NCBI GenBank assembly: GCA_963676385.2
Contig: CAXXMM010000010.1
Span: 75,552 to 139,551, forward strand
DNA length: 64,000 nucleotides
Source of the DNA: UBA1422 sp963676385
GTDB lineage: Bacteria > Bacillota > Clostridia > Peptostreptococcales > Anaerovoracaceae
Direction: 5' to 3'
In this document: positions 35,645 through 44,522 of the stretch, piece by piece
Layout of the letters: the number at the start of each line of letters is the position of its first letter
Numbering within the stretch: the stretch's first letter is position 1
Program-made: the position numbers and the translations under genes
The notes under the pieces: generated by a model
Seen by the model: only the letters and a program-made list of their open reading frames with translations
Database searches by the model: none
What the model was told of the DNA's origin: nothing

Positions 35645-36073
35645 ATGAAATCGTTTATTGCGAAGCCAGCAGAAGTGGAACACAAGTGGTACGTCATTGA
35701 TGCTGAAGGTCAAACCTTAGGCAGAATGGCATCCGAAATTGCATCCATTCTTCGCGGCAAAAAGAAGCCGACTTACACCCCCCATGTTGACTGTGGTGAC
35801 TACGTCATCGTAATCAATGCTGAAAAGGTAGAAGTAACAGGCAACAAAAGACAGGACAAAATCTACAAGAGACATACCGGTTATCCGGGTGGCTTAAGAG
35901 AGATGAACTTTGACACCATGCAAAAGAAGCATCCTGAAGACATCATTACACACGCCGTCAAAGGCATGATGCCCAACGGAAAGCTGGGACGTGCAATGTT
36001 GAAGAAGCTAAAAGTATACGTGGGTCCGACACATGAGCATGCCGCTCAAAAGCCGGAAACATGGACATTCTAG
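35645..36073 (+). CDS. rplM: 50S ribosomal protein L13
   Basis: This 142-residue large-subunit protein has the typical HKWYVIDAEGQTLGRMAS and MLPNGKLGR-like segments. The start at 35645 (MKSFIAKPAE) follows AAGGAAA; the frame is open upstream into the leader but without a signal. It ends in UAG. The rpsI gene follows after 17 bp. Confidence 0.97.
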   Translation: MKSFIAKPAEVEHKWYVIDAEGQTLGRMASEIASILRGKKKPTYTPHVDCGDYVIVINAEKVEVTGNKRQDKIYKRHTGYPGGLREMNFDTMQKKHPEDIITHAVKGMMPNGKLGRAMLKKLKVYVGPTHEHAAQKPETWTF

Positions 36074-36090
36074 GAAGGGAGGAATAAGAA

Positions 36091-36486
36091 ATGGCAAAGA
36101 TCCAATTTATGGGAACTGGTAGAAGAAAGTCTTCCGTTGCTAGAGTAAGATTAATCCCCGGCAAAGGAAACATTACCGTAAACAAAAAACCTCTTGACGA
36201 TTACCTTGCAATGGAAATCGTAAAAAGAGAAGTAAGAAGACCTTTTGAGGTAGCAGGTTGCGAAGGTAAGTACGATGTAATCGCTACAGTTCATGGCGGC
36301 GGATTCACCGGACAAGCCGGAGCGTTAAGACATGGTATTTCAAGAGCCTTGTGTCAAGCTGACAAAGAAGCCAACAGAGCACCTTTGAAGGCGGCAGGAT
36401 TTCTAACAAGAGATCCAAGAATGAAAGAAAGAAAGAAGTACGGTCTGAAAAAAGCAAGAAGAGCAAGCCAGTTCTCCAAGCGTTAA
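36091..36486 (+). CDS. rpsI: 30S ribosomal protein S9
   Basis: This 131-residue basic protein begins GTGRRKSSVARVRL and ends in the conserved Ser-Lys-Arg tail that reaches the P-site tRNA. GGGAGG precedes the ATG. It is the second gene of the rplM operon, ended by the terminator at 36577-36612. Confidence 0.98.
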   Translation: MAKIQFMGTGRRKSSVARVRLIPGKGNITVNKKPLDDYLAMEIVKREVRRPFEVAGCEGKYDVIATVHGGGFTGQAGALRHGISRALCQADKEANRAPLKAAGFLTRDPRMKERKKYGLKKARRASQFSKR

Positions 36487-36576
36487 TCGACCAGGGCATT
36501 ACTTTCCAAACCGGATTGGAATGGCAAACTTCAAAAGATTTCAGGGGCTTCAAAGCCCAAACAAATCAAACAGTCA

Positions 36577-36612
36577 ACCCCCGCAAACCTTGTTTGCAGG
36601 GGTTTTGTTTTT
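36577..36612 (+). terminator. Intrinsic terminator of rplM-rpsI
   Basis: The hairpin CCCCCGCAAAC / GTTTGCAGGGG with a three-base loop is followed by TTTTGTTTTT. Confidence 0.9.
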
Positions 36613-36625
36613 GGGAGTGCTGGAG

Positions 36626-36800
36626 TATAATCATAGAAAGCCGATGAAACTTAGGTTGCATCCCTTCAGGCAAAGTTGACCAGGATAAGATCCCGTGGAC
36701 CCGGCCAGGCCAACTAAACCAAGGGCGGTAGGCCTTGCAACATACTCAAAAAACCACGACTGAAGCAAATGTGCTTGGTCAAAACTACAAGGGTTAGCAA
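36626..36800 (+). ncRNA. Unassigned structured RNA candidate upstream of xth
   Basis: After a TATAAT box at 36626-36631 the 200-base non-coding stretch before xth can fold: GTTGCA (about 36655) pairs with TGCAAC (about 36735), enclosing an inner stem AGTTG/CAACT with CC/GG continuation. I recognise no riboswitch consensus, tRNA or SRP signature in it. It is either the xth leader or a small RNA. Confidence 0.35.
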
Positions 36801-36826
36801 ACCGCAAACAAAAAACGGAGGTACTT

Positions 36827-37579
36827 ATGAAACTGATTTCCTGGAATGTCAATGGGTTGAGAGCCTGCATGGGCAAAGGATTTATGGATTTCTTTCTGAC
36901 AGAGAAGCCGGACATGCTTTGCTTGCAAGAAATTAAGATGGAAGAAGGACAGGGGGAGGTCATTACGGAAGGCTATCACCAGTATTGGCATTCGGCGGAA
37001 AAGAAGGGATACTCCGGAACTTTACTCTTTTCGAAAGAAGAGCCACTGTCCGTCCGTTTTGGCGTCGGCATTGAGGAACACGATAAGGAAGGGCGAGTTA
37101 TTACCGCTGAATATGAAGACTTTTTTCTTGTAAATGTATATACGCCAAACTCCAAAGATCAGTTACAACGACTGGAATATCGTATGCTGTGGGAAGATGT
37201 TTTTCGCAGTTATTTGAAGGGTTTGGAGAAAAGCAAGCCAGTTATCGTTTGCGGTGACCTGAATGTGGCCCACAAGGAAATTGATTTGAAAAACCCCAAG
37301 TCCAATCGCAGAAACGCTGGATTTACCGATGAAGAGCGAGGGAAGTTGACGGAGCTGCTTGATGCCGGCTTCGTGGATACCTTCCGGTACTTTTATCCTG
37401 ACTTGGAAAGTGCATATTCTTGGTGGAGCTATCGATTCAATGCGCGGGCCAACAACGCCGGATGGAGAATTGACTACTTTTTAGTGTCGGAGGGACTGAA
37501 GCTTCGGTTAAAAAATGCGGCAATTCGTAATGAAGTGTTTGGAAGTGACCACTGCCCGGTGGTGTTGGAATTGGCGTAG
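36827..37579 (+). CDS. xth: Exodeoxyribonuclease III (AP endonuclease)
   Basis: The 250-residue protein of the ExoIII/APE1 family nicks DNA at abasic sites and trims 3' ends. It has ISWNVNGLRA, the metal Glu in CLQEIKM, GDLNVAHKEIDL and the catalytic GSDHCPV end. The start has GGAGG upstream. It ends in UAG. The 165 bases after it contain an inverted repeat (GACGAAACC at about 37610, GGTTTCGTC at about 37697) without a T-run. Confidence 0.96.
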   Translation: MKLISWNVNGLRACMGKGFMDFFLTEKPDMLCLQEIKMEEGQGEVITEGYHQYWHSAEKKGYSGTLLFSKEEPLSVRFGVGIEEHDKEGRVITAEYEDFFLVNVYTPNSKDQLQRLEYRMLWEDVFRSYLKGLEKSKPVIVCGDLNVAHKEIDLKNPKSNRRNAGFTDEERGKLTELLDAGFVDTFRYFYPDLESAYSWWSYRFNARANNAGWRIDYFLVSEGLKLRLKNAAIRNEVFGSDHCPVVLELA

Positions 37580-37744
37580 AGGATATCGGAGATGCCGAAG
37601 TTGAAGATGACGAAACCCAATAAAATGGAGGGACCAAAGGAAATGGACCTTGAAATTCTAAAAAACTTAGGTTTTGGAAAAAAATCTGTATATTTTAGGT
37701 TTCGTCACCATTTTCCCACATGATGAGAAAAAAGCAGAAAAAGG

Positions 37745-38644
37745 CTATTTGATGACATCGTGAATTCCAATATCCGCTACAGCTAGGTTTCCAAGAAAAG
37801 GTTGGACGGCAGAAGACAGGTGCACTGGCTTGAGGCTATGAAAAGCAATGGTGTGTGTTGCATTTACGCAAAGACCTGGAGAAACGGGACGGACCCAATT
37901 GTTCTTAAGGCTATTCGGGGAACGGGTTTCGGGATTTTCGGTTAAATTCATATCCCCAGAGAGGCCTGATGGGAGATCTAAAGAAAACACAAAAGTTTCT
38001 CCTGCCGTGTCAGGTTTTTGGTTTATCCAACGGATAATCCGAGCCACTTCCGGGGAAAGGTCGCCGCGGAACCCGGTTCCATAGATGGCATCTACCAATA
38101 TGGTCACAGAGAAGGGGTCTGAATTTTTTGAGGGATCTTCCGTTGATCCGGACAATTGATGCAGAAAGGTATCGAGAAACATTTCTTTGGAGAAATGCTT
38201 CACTTCTCGAGGCAGCAATTTGTAATTTGCCATGGCATCAGGGGTCTTAGGTTGACCTTCAACGAAAATTACTGAAACGGGAAACCCCCGCTGAGAAAGT
38301 AACCGAGCCACCACCAAACCATCGCCTCCGTTGTTGCCTTTTCCGCAAAAGATGAATACGGGGAGGGCTTCGGTTGAATTGCAAATAGGCGATTTGGAGT
38401 CCGGTGGTTGGAAAAAGCCGCTGTCGCCGGAAAAGCTGCGGCCACGGGAAAAGGCGGGAGAAAGAGCGCCGCAGATTTCGGCTTCTATATAAGAAGTTGC
38501 ACAGAATCCGGCATTTTCCATCATTTGATAATAGGATAGTCCTGCTTCGTCAGCAGCCTTTTCCAGCGCCTTCATTGCTGCGCAGGTCACAAAGGGTAAA
38601 GAAGATGGATGCTTAAGATCCACAGTAGTAATGCCAGAGGACAT
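37745..38644 (-). CDS. nnrE: NAD(P)H-hydrate epimerase (YjeF N-terminal domain)
   Basis: The 299-residue protein corresponds to the epimerase half of the NAD(P)HX repair system, interconverting R- and S-NAD(P)HX. The Rossmann motif CGKGNNGGDGLVVAR and the LVDAIYGTGFRG segment are clear. A proline/serine-rich insertion of about 35 residues (near residues 60-95) lengthens the N-terminal part. There is no fused dehydratase domain. The ATG at 38644 has AAAGGAG; the open frame extends only to an upstream TTG. Confidence 0.87.
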   Translation of the reverse strand: MSSGITTVDLKHPSSLPFVTCAAMKALEKAADEAGLSYYQMMENAGFCATSYIEAEICGALSPAFSRGRSFSGDSGFFQPPDSKSPICNSTEALPVFIFCGKGNNGGDGLVVARLLSQRGFPVSVIFVEGQPKTPDAMANYKLLPREVKHFSKEMFLDTFLHQLSGSTEDPSKNSDPFSVTILVDAIYGTGFRGDLSPEVARIIRWINQKPDTAGETFVFSLDLPSGLSGDMNLTENPETRSPNSLKNNWVRPVSPGLCVNATHTIAFHSLKPVHLSSAVQPFLGNLAVADIGIHDVIK

Positions 38645-38757
38645 GGATTTCAACTCCTTTCCAAGTGTATCGACCCATAGATTTCATAAGTTTCATAAAT
38701 TTGGACCGGGGATTCCAACCCATAGGCGACTGTCCCTATGGATACCAAAATTACAAT

Positions 38758-40359
38758 TTACAATTTTGAGATATCCAGACAGTCAAAGGTGTTTAAAAAT
38801 GGTCGCAACATTTCGGCAATGCGTTTGCATCCACCGGGAATGTCGGATTCAATGTTCAGGGGCATAAGAGGATCATGTAATGATTTTCGCAACAGGCACC
38901 AACCTTGGGCGCCTTCTGTATTCCCGGAGCCATCCATCCCGGACAAGCTGTCTGCCCCAAAAGAAAAGTTCAAACGAACACCCTCGTAGTTGGGAGAAAC
39001 CACTTGAATTCCAGCAGTTTCTTCGGCCCAAGCCAACAATTCTTCCAAAACCTTATCCCCATAAGAACCATATTCTTCACAGGTGATTTTCATGCGGACT
39101 TCCCGTTCTTCTCCAGGATCTTTTAGTCCTGCCAGAAGTTGATCGATGGTTTTTCCCTCTTTCGCAAGATGGGTGGCCTTTACCACGATTTTTGCTGCAA
39201 GGTAAGCACCGTCATCAAGAAAATAGTTTTCTTTTAATGCGGCATGACCGGAAGTTTCAATGGCCAACTGGCAATTTATACCGGCACGGTTTAGTTCGAC
39301 GGCCTTGTTGATGACATTCTTATATCCGCGTTTGAAACGAAGGTGGTGAAGCCCGAGGGGACCTTCCAGAAAAACAGTCAAATGATTGCTGGTAATACTG
39401 TCGGTTACAACGGTGGAACCAGGATGGTCTTGAGAAATTAGAGACGCTGCCAAAGCAACAATGCGGTTTCGGCTGATTTCGTTTCCGCATCCATCTACAG
39501 CCGCAGAACGATCCACATCCGTATCAAAAATTAATCCAAAATCCGCCCCGGAAGAAATCACTGCCATACTAACAGCATGCATGGCTTCTTTGTTTTCCGG
39601 ATTGGGAGGATGATTGGGAAAAGTTCCGTCAGGGGTCAAAAATTGGCTGGCACTAATGTCGGCCCCAAGAGGTGCCAAAACTTGGGTGGCAAAAAACCCG
39701 CCGGAGCCATTGCCTGCATCGACGACGATGCGAAGCCCGGAAAGAGGGAGCTGCCCCCCGGCACTTCCAATGCCCTTTTTTATAATTCCACGCAGGTGCT
39801 TGTAATACTCGTCCATTAAATTGATTGGTGTTGAAGGATATGTTTTCTTGCCCAAAACCATTTGAAAGTTGTCTTCAAAAATGGCAGGACCCAACAAGGT
39901 TAATGCCTTTTTACCCCCGCCGGCAGTTTGCAGTATTTGGGAAATGTCTGACTTGTTTAGACCACCATCCTTGTCAAAGAATTTAAAGCCATTTCGATTT
40001 GATGGCAGATGGCTGGCGGTAATCATAATAGCACCATCACAGGAAAACCCGGGAAAAATCGTGGACATGAACATGGCCGGCGTAGACGCCAAACCGCAGT
40101 CCAGCACTTCCGTACCATAGGGCCCCATTCCAGTGGTTAATCCATGAAAAAGATGTTTTCCGGAAAGCCGGGGATCTCGACCAATGGCAACAGTCAAACG
40201 ATCCGGGGTCTTGCCGGTTTTGTTGCAAAGCCAAAGCAAAAACCCTCGAGCAATCTTTGCAGCCTCATCGGCAGACAGGGTAACAGGCTCTCCCTCAACG
40301 CCGCTTAAAGAAACTCCTCGGATATCACTGCCATTTTGCAAATTTTTCAAATCTTCCAT
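38758..40359 (-). CDS. Phosphohexomutase (phosphomannomutase/phosphoglucomutase family)
   Basis: The 533-residue alpha-D-phosphohexomutase has the phosphoserine loop TASHLPSNRNG (Ser116), the metal-binding loop DTDVDRSAAVD, the sugar-specificity segment ETSGH and a C-terminal phosphate-binding domain. It interconverts hexose 1- and 6-phosphates; whether glucose, mannose or N-acetylglucosamine is used cannot be read from the sequence. It is longer than typical ManB (about 450) and resembles the longer variants with extended insertions. Same strand as nnrE but separated by about 110 bp. Confidence 0.88.
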   Translation of the reverse strand: MEDLKNLQNGSDIRGVSLSGVEGEPVTLSADEAAKIARGFLLWLCNKTGKTPDRLTVAIGRDPRLSGKHLFHGLTTGMGPYGTEVLDCGLASTPAMFMSTIFPGFSCDGAIMITASHLPSNRNGFKFFDKDGGLNKSDISQILQTAGGGKKALTLLGPAIFEDNFQMVLGKKTYPSTPINLMDEYYKHLRGIIKKGIGSAGGQLPLSGLRIVVDAGNGSGGFFATQVLAPLGADISASQFLTPDGTFPNHPPNPENKEAMHAVSMAVISSGADFGLIFDTDVDRSAAVDGCGNEISRNRIVALAASLISQDHPGSTVVTDSITSNHLTVFLEGPLGLHHLRFKRGYKNVINKAVELNRAGINCQLAIETSGHAALKENYFLDDGAYLAAKIVVKATHLAKEGKTIDQLLAGLKDPGEEREVRMKITCEEYGSYGDKVLEELLAWAEETAGIQVVSPNYEGVRLNFSFGADSLSGMDGSGNTEGAQGWCLLRKSLHDPLMPLNIESDIPGGCKRIAEMLRPFLNTFDCLDISKL

Positions 40360-40408
40360 AGCACACCCTCCATATATTAAATAAACAAATTTCTGCTAAC
40401 AATCTTTA

Positions 40409-41254
40409 CTAATAATCCTTCTCATTGGATAACGCTTCCTTGTCAAGGGTGTCTTCGCACACGCCTTGGTTTAAATTCCCCATAACGTAGCCGCCCAAAT
40501 CCAAAGCGGCATACTTGAAACCCGCTTTTTTTACAGCTTGGTTAACCAAGTCCATAAAACCCTCATCAAAAAAACGAGAGCGGTGGGTGGGGGGAACTTC
40601 AATTCTAGCCACATCCCCGTGATGACGAACCCGAACCTGAGTAAATCCCAAACTGCGCAAAGCTACTTCTGCCTCGTGGATGGACCCTAATTTTTCTGGG
40701 GTAATTTTTTCCCCATAGGGAATCCGGGAAGCCAGACATGCATATGCCGGTTTGTCCCAGATATCTACATTCATTGCTTTCAGGCCAAGGCGAACTTCCT
40801 GTTTTGTAAACCCTGCATCTCGAAGAGGACTAATGATGTTCAGTTCATCTAAAGCACGTTGTCCAGGCCTGTAATCCAAGGAATCGTCGGCATTGGTTCC
40901 GTCTGCCAGGGTTGAGAATCCCAATTCCCATAAGGTTTCAAGCAAAGACGAAAAAATAGTTTTTTTGCAAATATAACACCTGTCTTTGGGATTGTCAGCA
41001 ATTACGTCAATAAAATCATTTCCTAAGTTGACAATCAAATGGTGTATGCCTCGCTCTTCGCACAATTTTTTGGTTTGCTGAATTTCATCTGGATCAAAGT
41101 TAGGAGCTAAGGCGGTCACTGCCAATAGGCCATCCCCTAAAATGTCGTGAGCACATAACAAGAGAAACGTGCTGTCCACACCTCCTGAAAAAGCTACCGC
41201 CAGATTTTCGTGACCCAGCAATTTTTGCCGCAATAATTCTAATTTGTTTTGCAT
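40409..41254 (-). CDS. larE: ATP-dependent sacrificial sulfur transferase LarE family
   Basis: The 281-residue PP-loop enzyme has the SGGVDST motif (23-29), the CYICKK pair of cysteines and the ACLASRIPYG segment with the conserved cysteine of LarE. In lactobacilli LarE adds sulfur to the nickel-pincer cofactor of lactate racemase, giving up its cysteine. No larA, larB or larC is nearby, so the role here may differ. The start at 41254 is preferred over one 16 codons earlier because GAAGGGA precedes it. Confidence 0.85.
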   Translation of the reverse strand: MQNKLELLRQKLLGHENLAVAFSGGVDSTFLLLCAHDILGDGLLAVTALAPNFDPDEIQQTKKLCEERGIHHLIVNLGNDFIDVIADNPKDRCYICKKTIFSSLLETLWELGFSTLADGTNADDSLDYRPGQRALDELNIISPLRDAGFTKQEVRLGLKAMNVDIWDKPAYACLASRIPYGEKITPEKLGSIHEAEVALRSLGFTQVRVRHHGDVARIEVPPTHRSRFFDEGFMDLVNQAVKKAGFKYAALDLGGYVMGNLNQGVCEDTLDKEALSNEKDY

Positions 41255-41323
41255 AGACTTCCCTTCGTATTCATGGGCAAATGCCCTCAACTGGGTGGGC
41301 AACCCCCAAACAGCTGAGGCTGG

Positions 41324-41887
41324 CTACCCCTTGTAATCGTTGATTTCATCTTCACAGGTTCGCATGGCCATAATGGTATCGGAAAATAATTTATCCAGAT
41401 CCCAACCCAGCATTTCAGCCCCTTGCCTGATGACGTCCCGGTCACAGCCTGCCGCAAATTTTTTGTCCTTAAACTTTTTCTTTACAGAACTGACTTCCAT
41501 ATCCTTGGTACTGCGGGAAGGCCGCAGTAGTGCCGCGGCACCAATGAGTCCGGTTAACTCATCTGTGGCAAAGAGTACTTTTTCCATTTCATGGGTTGGC
41601 TTTACGTCTACAACCAAGCCGTAGCCATGGGAAACCACGGCATGGATAAAATCTTGGTCATATCCAGCTTCGGACAACAGTTCCGGTGCTTTTATACAAT
41701 GTTGTTCCGGGTAAAGCTCAAAGTCGATATCATGTAATAATCCAACCATACCCCAATATTCAGGGTCATAACCAAGTTGCTGGGCAAAATATTTCATAGT
41801 GCCTTCAACTGTAAGGCCGTGTTTCAAATGGAATTCGTCCTGGTTATATTTTTTGAGCAATTCCAAGGCTTCTTCTCGTGTTTTCAT
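41324..41887 (-). CDS. HD-domain hydrolase
   Basis: The 187-residue protein has the metal-binding HD motif LLHDIDFE near residues 50-57, with further His residues (EQHCIKAPE, AVVSHGYG) typical of the HDIG family of metal-dependent phosphohydrolases. The substrate is unknown. The start at 41887 follows AAAGGAG and lies just after the stop of the EamA gene, with the ribosome-binding site overlapping that stop. Confidence 0.8.
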   Translation of the reverse strand: MKTREEALELLKKYNQDEFHLKHGLTVEGTMKYFAQQLGYDPEYWGMVGLLHDIDFELYPEQHCIKAPELLSEAGYDQDFIHAVVSHGYGLVVDVKPTHEMEKVLFATDELTGLIGAAALLRPSRSTKDMEVSSVKKKFKDKKFAAGCDRDVIRQGAEMLGWDLDKLFSDTIMAMRTCEDEINDYKG

Positions 41888-41898
41888 AAGGGCTCCTT

Positions 41899-42813
41899 TC
41901 AAACTTTCAATTCATTTTTGTTTGGCAATTGGGCCAAGATAATAGCGGCAAACATAATAACACATCCCACCGCTTCTTTGGGTAACAACTGTTCATGAAG
42001 AATCAGCATTCCTGCAATCACAGCAAACACGGATTCCATAGACAGAAGCAGGGAAGCAACGGCAGGCTCTGTATCCTTTTGGGCAACCACCTGAAAAGTG
42101 AAAGCCACACCGCAGGACATAACACCGGTATATAAAATGGGGAAAGCGGCATCCAGAATATAAGATAAGTGAGGTGTTTCAAAAAAGACCATCAGGATTA
42201 AAGACAAAGCACCACAGACAAAAAACTGAACGGCGGACAGTTTGACCGGGTTGGTCTTAGGTGAAAAATGGTCCACCACCAAAATATGTGCGGCAAATCC
42301 AAAAGCACAAAGAAATACCAGAAAATCTCCAAAGTTGATGGAAAAGCCTTCGTTGATAGAAAGCAAATATAGGCCAACGACCCCGAGGGCAACGCTGAAC
42401 CAAAGAAGCATGCGGACTTTTCGACCAAGAAATATTCCAATAACAGGAACAATTACAATATATAATGCAGTGATAAATCCGGTTTTGCCGGCCGAGGTAT
42501 AAACCAACCCCATTTGTTGTAACACAGATCCAGTCAGCAGGGCACACCCACAAAAGAATCCGCCGGTCCATAGGATTTTTCGTTCTTTTCTTTTTTCTTC
42601 CACCGTCATAGGTATCTCCGGCTTGTTTTTTTGGTCCTTTTTCTCCAATAAATAGATAACGGGAATCAGGACAAGGGCCCCAATGATAAACCGGATACCG
42701 TTGAAAGTCAAAGGACCAATGTATTCCATTCCCGACCGCTGCGCCACAAAGGCAGTCCCCCAGATGATTGCGGTTGTTAACAACATAATGTCTGCCCGAA
42801 TTTTTTTGCTCAT
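41899..42813 (-). CDS. EamA-type drug/metabolite transporter
   Basis: The 304-residue membrane protein has ten hydrophobic segments arranged as two EamA repeats (first repeat from ADIMLLTTAIIWGTAFVAQR). The family exports amino acids, metabolites or drugs in exchange for protons; the substrate cannot be predicted. The cytoplasmic insertion KKDQKNKPEIPMTVEEKRKE is near residues 60-80. It is likely co-transcribed with the HD gene and larE. Confidence 0.88.
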   Translation of the reverse strand: MSKKIRADIMLLTTAIIWGTAFVAQRSGMEYIGPLTFNGIRFIIGALVLIPVIYLLEKKDQKNKPEIPMTVEEKRKERKILWTGGFFCGCALLTGSVLQQMGLVYTSAGKTGFITALYIVIVPVIGIFLGRKVRMLLWFSVALGVVGLYLLSINEGFSINFGDFLVFLCAFGFAAHILVVDHFSPKTNPVKLSAVQFFVCGALSLILMVFFETPHLSYILDAAFPILYTGVMSCGVAFTFQVVAQKDTEPAVASLLLSMESVFAVIAGMLILHEQLLPKEAVGCVIMFAAIILAQLPNKNELKV

Positions 42814-42909
42814 TTTTTACCTCGAATTCTGTAATAGCTAAAGTTGATTCATCTATATTTTCCGTTTAAAGTTGATTTGGCTATTTTTGCATAGGGTTTT
42901 AAGGCGCTG

Positions 42910-44079
42910 TTATATTTGAAGCCGTTTCATTTCATGAAGGCGAACCAAAAGGTACAACTGTATTTCTGCATCCCGGGCATCTTGAAGACCCAGCACCGTT
43001 TTGATTTTATCCAGCCGATAGCGAATGGTATTGCTGTGCTGAAAAGTTTCCTCGGCAGTTTTGGCAATGTTGCTACTGTTTCTCACATAGGAAACCAAGG
43101 TGGATATCAAATTGGATTCGTTGGTTCGGTCATAGTTGGATAACCGATTGAACAAATTGTTGTAGTATCGATCTGCCCATTCGTTATCGCGAAAAGGAGC
43201 CAAAAAGCCGACCAGACCAATGTTCAGGTAATCTTTGGCATCTTCATCGCTGAGGAGGGCATCAATAGCCGCATGCCTGGATTCGTGAAACGCCTTTTTC
43301 AGGTTTCGAAGTTCACTGTACGGATTGCCAATACCAATAGAAACACTGGACAAGTCCATTCCGGACAGTTGTAATATTTCCAAAAGCTTGTTTCGCATAT
43401 CCTCTTTCCGGGCACCTGAAGTATAAATCACACCAATGCCTCGAGGCCATTTCATTACCGAGTAGGCATATTTTCCGGATTCCTGAGAAACATGGGAAGT
43501 CCGTAAATATTCCTCGAACAATGCTGTTGTTTCGTTGGGAATATTTTCTTGATTTTTTGGAATGCAGAAAGCGCAAATCACGTTTTTATGAAACATGGGA
43601 TTGATTTCCCTGGCCAAATATTCAATCTGGTTTTCGGTCATGTTTTCAAACAAAATTCTAGCCATTCGATTTACATTTAGCGTATTAATTTCATAAGGAG
43701 TCAACGCGTTTTTTATTGTATATAAAATCTCGTCCAAAAATGTTCCTGAAAAGAAAAAAATAGGCACATGCAATGCGTTTGCCCGATCCAAAAGTTCTTG
43801 CTTCAACGTTTTGAACATCACTTCCTTGATACAAAGCGCTGCCGGCTGCCGCTCAATGAGGGCCATGATAATGCCATTAGGATTATCGGGTTGATCCCAT
43901 AGCACAGAAGGAGATAATATAATAAATACTCCTTTTTTGTATATTTCCGCAATGGTACTTTCGGTAGCATCTTCATAAAGCTTCGCATCAAAAATTTCGT
44001 TATACAGCCCGCTGTTATCAGTTACAAGGCGAAAGTCTTTAAAGAGGGGAAGGGACAGGACATCCAGTACATTTAACAT
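42910..44079 (-). CDS. PucR-family transcriptional regulator
   Basis: The 389-residue regulator has an N-terminal purine-catabolism-regulator-like ligand domain (PucR_1), a middle GGDEF-like segment and the C-terminal PucR helix-turn-helix (FQHSNTIRYRLDKIKTVLGLQ). Such proteins sense nitrogenous metabolites and control nearby catabolic or transport genes. GGAGGA precedes the ATG. A promoter is seen at 44122-44151. The neighbouring EamA transporter is a plausible target but reads in the same direction downstream. Confidence 0.88.
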   Translation of the reverse strand: MLNVLDVLSLPLFKDFRLVTDNSGLYNEIFDAKLYEDATESTIAEIYKKGVFIILSPSVLWDQPDNPNGIIMALIERQPAALCIKEVMFKTLKQELLDRANALHVPIFFFSGTFLDEILYTIKNALTPYEINTLNVNRMARILFENMTENQIEYLAREINPMFHKNVICAFCIPKNQENIPNETTALFEEYLRTSHVSQESGKYAYSVMKWPRGIGVIYTSGARKEDMRNKLLEILQLSGMDLSSVSIGIGNPYSELRNLKKAFHESRHAAIDALLSDEDAKDYLNIGLVGFLAPFRDNEWADRYYNNLFNRLSNYDRTNESNLISTLVSYVRNSSNIAKTAEETFQHSNTIRYRLDKIKTVLGLQDARDAEIQLYLLVRLHEMKRLQI

Positions 44080-44121
44080 GATTTTCCTCCAAAATCCGGA
44101 AAAAACTCCTATATATTTAAC

Positions 44122-44151
44122 AGTATATCATGAATCCACAAATATGAACAA
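44122..44151 (-). promoter_or_regulatory. Promoter of the PucR regulator gene
   Basis: On the minus strand -35 TTGTTC (44151-44146), 18-bp spacer, -10 TATACT (44127-44122), about 40 bp before the ATG. Confidence 0.5.
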
Positions 44152-44224
44152 CCAATATTCGTTGAAATTTAGATGTTGTTGTAAAAGTTACAAAAGATAT
44201 GCTGTAATTTAGTAAAGACTTATA

Positions 44225-44387
44225 TTGTATTATTACATAAAAATGTTAGAATACAAGTGTCGAAAGGCGTAAGCCTGCGACCTAACATTGATAGTATCTA
44301 TCCCCAATAAAGATACCCCCTATATAGCTGAGTGGGAGACTGACGTAAATCGGTCTCCCCTTTGCTATTCATAGGGGGTTTTTTATT
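44225..44387 (+). ncRNA. Structured RNA with intrinsic terminator upstream of the adhesin island
   Basis: A promoter (TTGTAT 44225-44230, 16-bp spacer, TAGAAT 44247-44252) precedes a compact transcript. It starts with GTCG-AAA-GGCguaaGCC-TG-CGAC (44259-44281), a hairpin capped by a GUAA tetraloop in a second stem, then CCTAAC, then a TATCT/AGATA stem. It ends in a large nested hairpin: CCCCCTATATAGC (44316-44328) pairs with GCTATTCATAGGGGG (44364-44378) around an inner ten-bp stem (GGGAGACTGA / TCGGTCTCCC), followed by TTTTTTATT. It could be a riboswitch-terminator or an independent small RNA. It does not match the c-di-GMP, SAM, cobalamin or TPP consensus as I know them. Confidence 0.6.
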
Positions 44388-44418
44388 GCAGCGATTGCTG
44401 GGATTTCCAGGAGATTGT

Positions 44419-44465
44419 TATGGAACAATTGTTCCATATACAGCAAGGTGTTTGGTGCATATAAT
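44419..44465 (+). promoter_or_regulatory. Palindrome-overlapped promoter, copy A (adhesin 1)
   Basis: The 20-bp perfect palindrome TATGGAACAATTGTTCCATA (44419-44438) overlaps -35 TATACA (44437-44442). A 17-bp spacer and -10 TATAAT (44460-44465) follow. The block continues with about 30 more conserved bases and ends 57 bp before the adhesin ATG. The same arrangement is found at 48488 and 55497. Confidence 0.75.
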
Positions 44466-44522
44466 AGTAATACCTATATTGTATTATTAAGATAATGCAG
44501 TACTTGATAAGGAGGGGGAATC

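Noticed and set aside
36640..36760. tRNA-like or SRP RNA gene
   Set aside because: There is no T-loop, no anticodon arm and no SRP apical motif, despite paired ends.
44258..44387. c-di-GMP class I riboswitch
   Set aside because: A few words (GAAAGG, CCTAA) recall the class, but the conserved GGCAAACC core and the 3' GG..UUACCG segment are missing, so I kept it unassigned.
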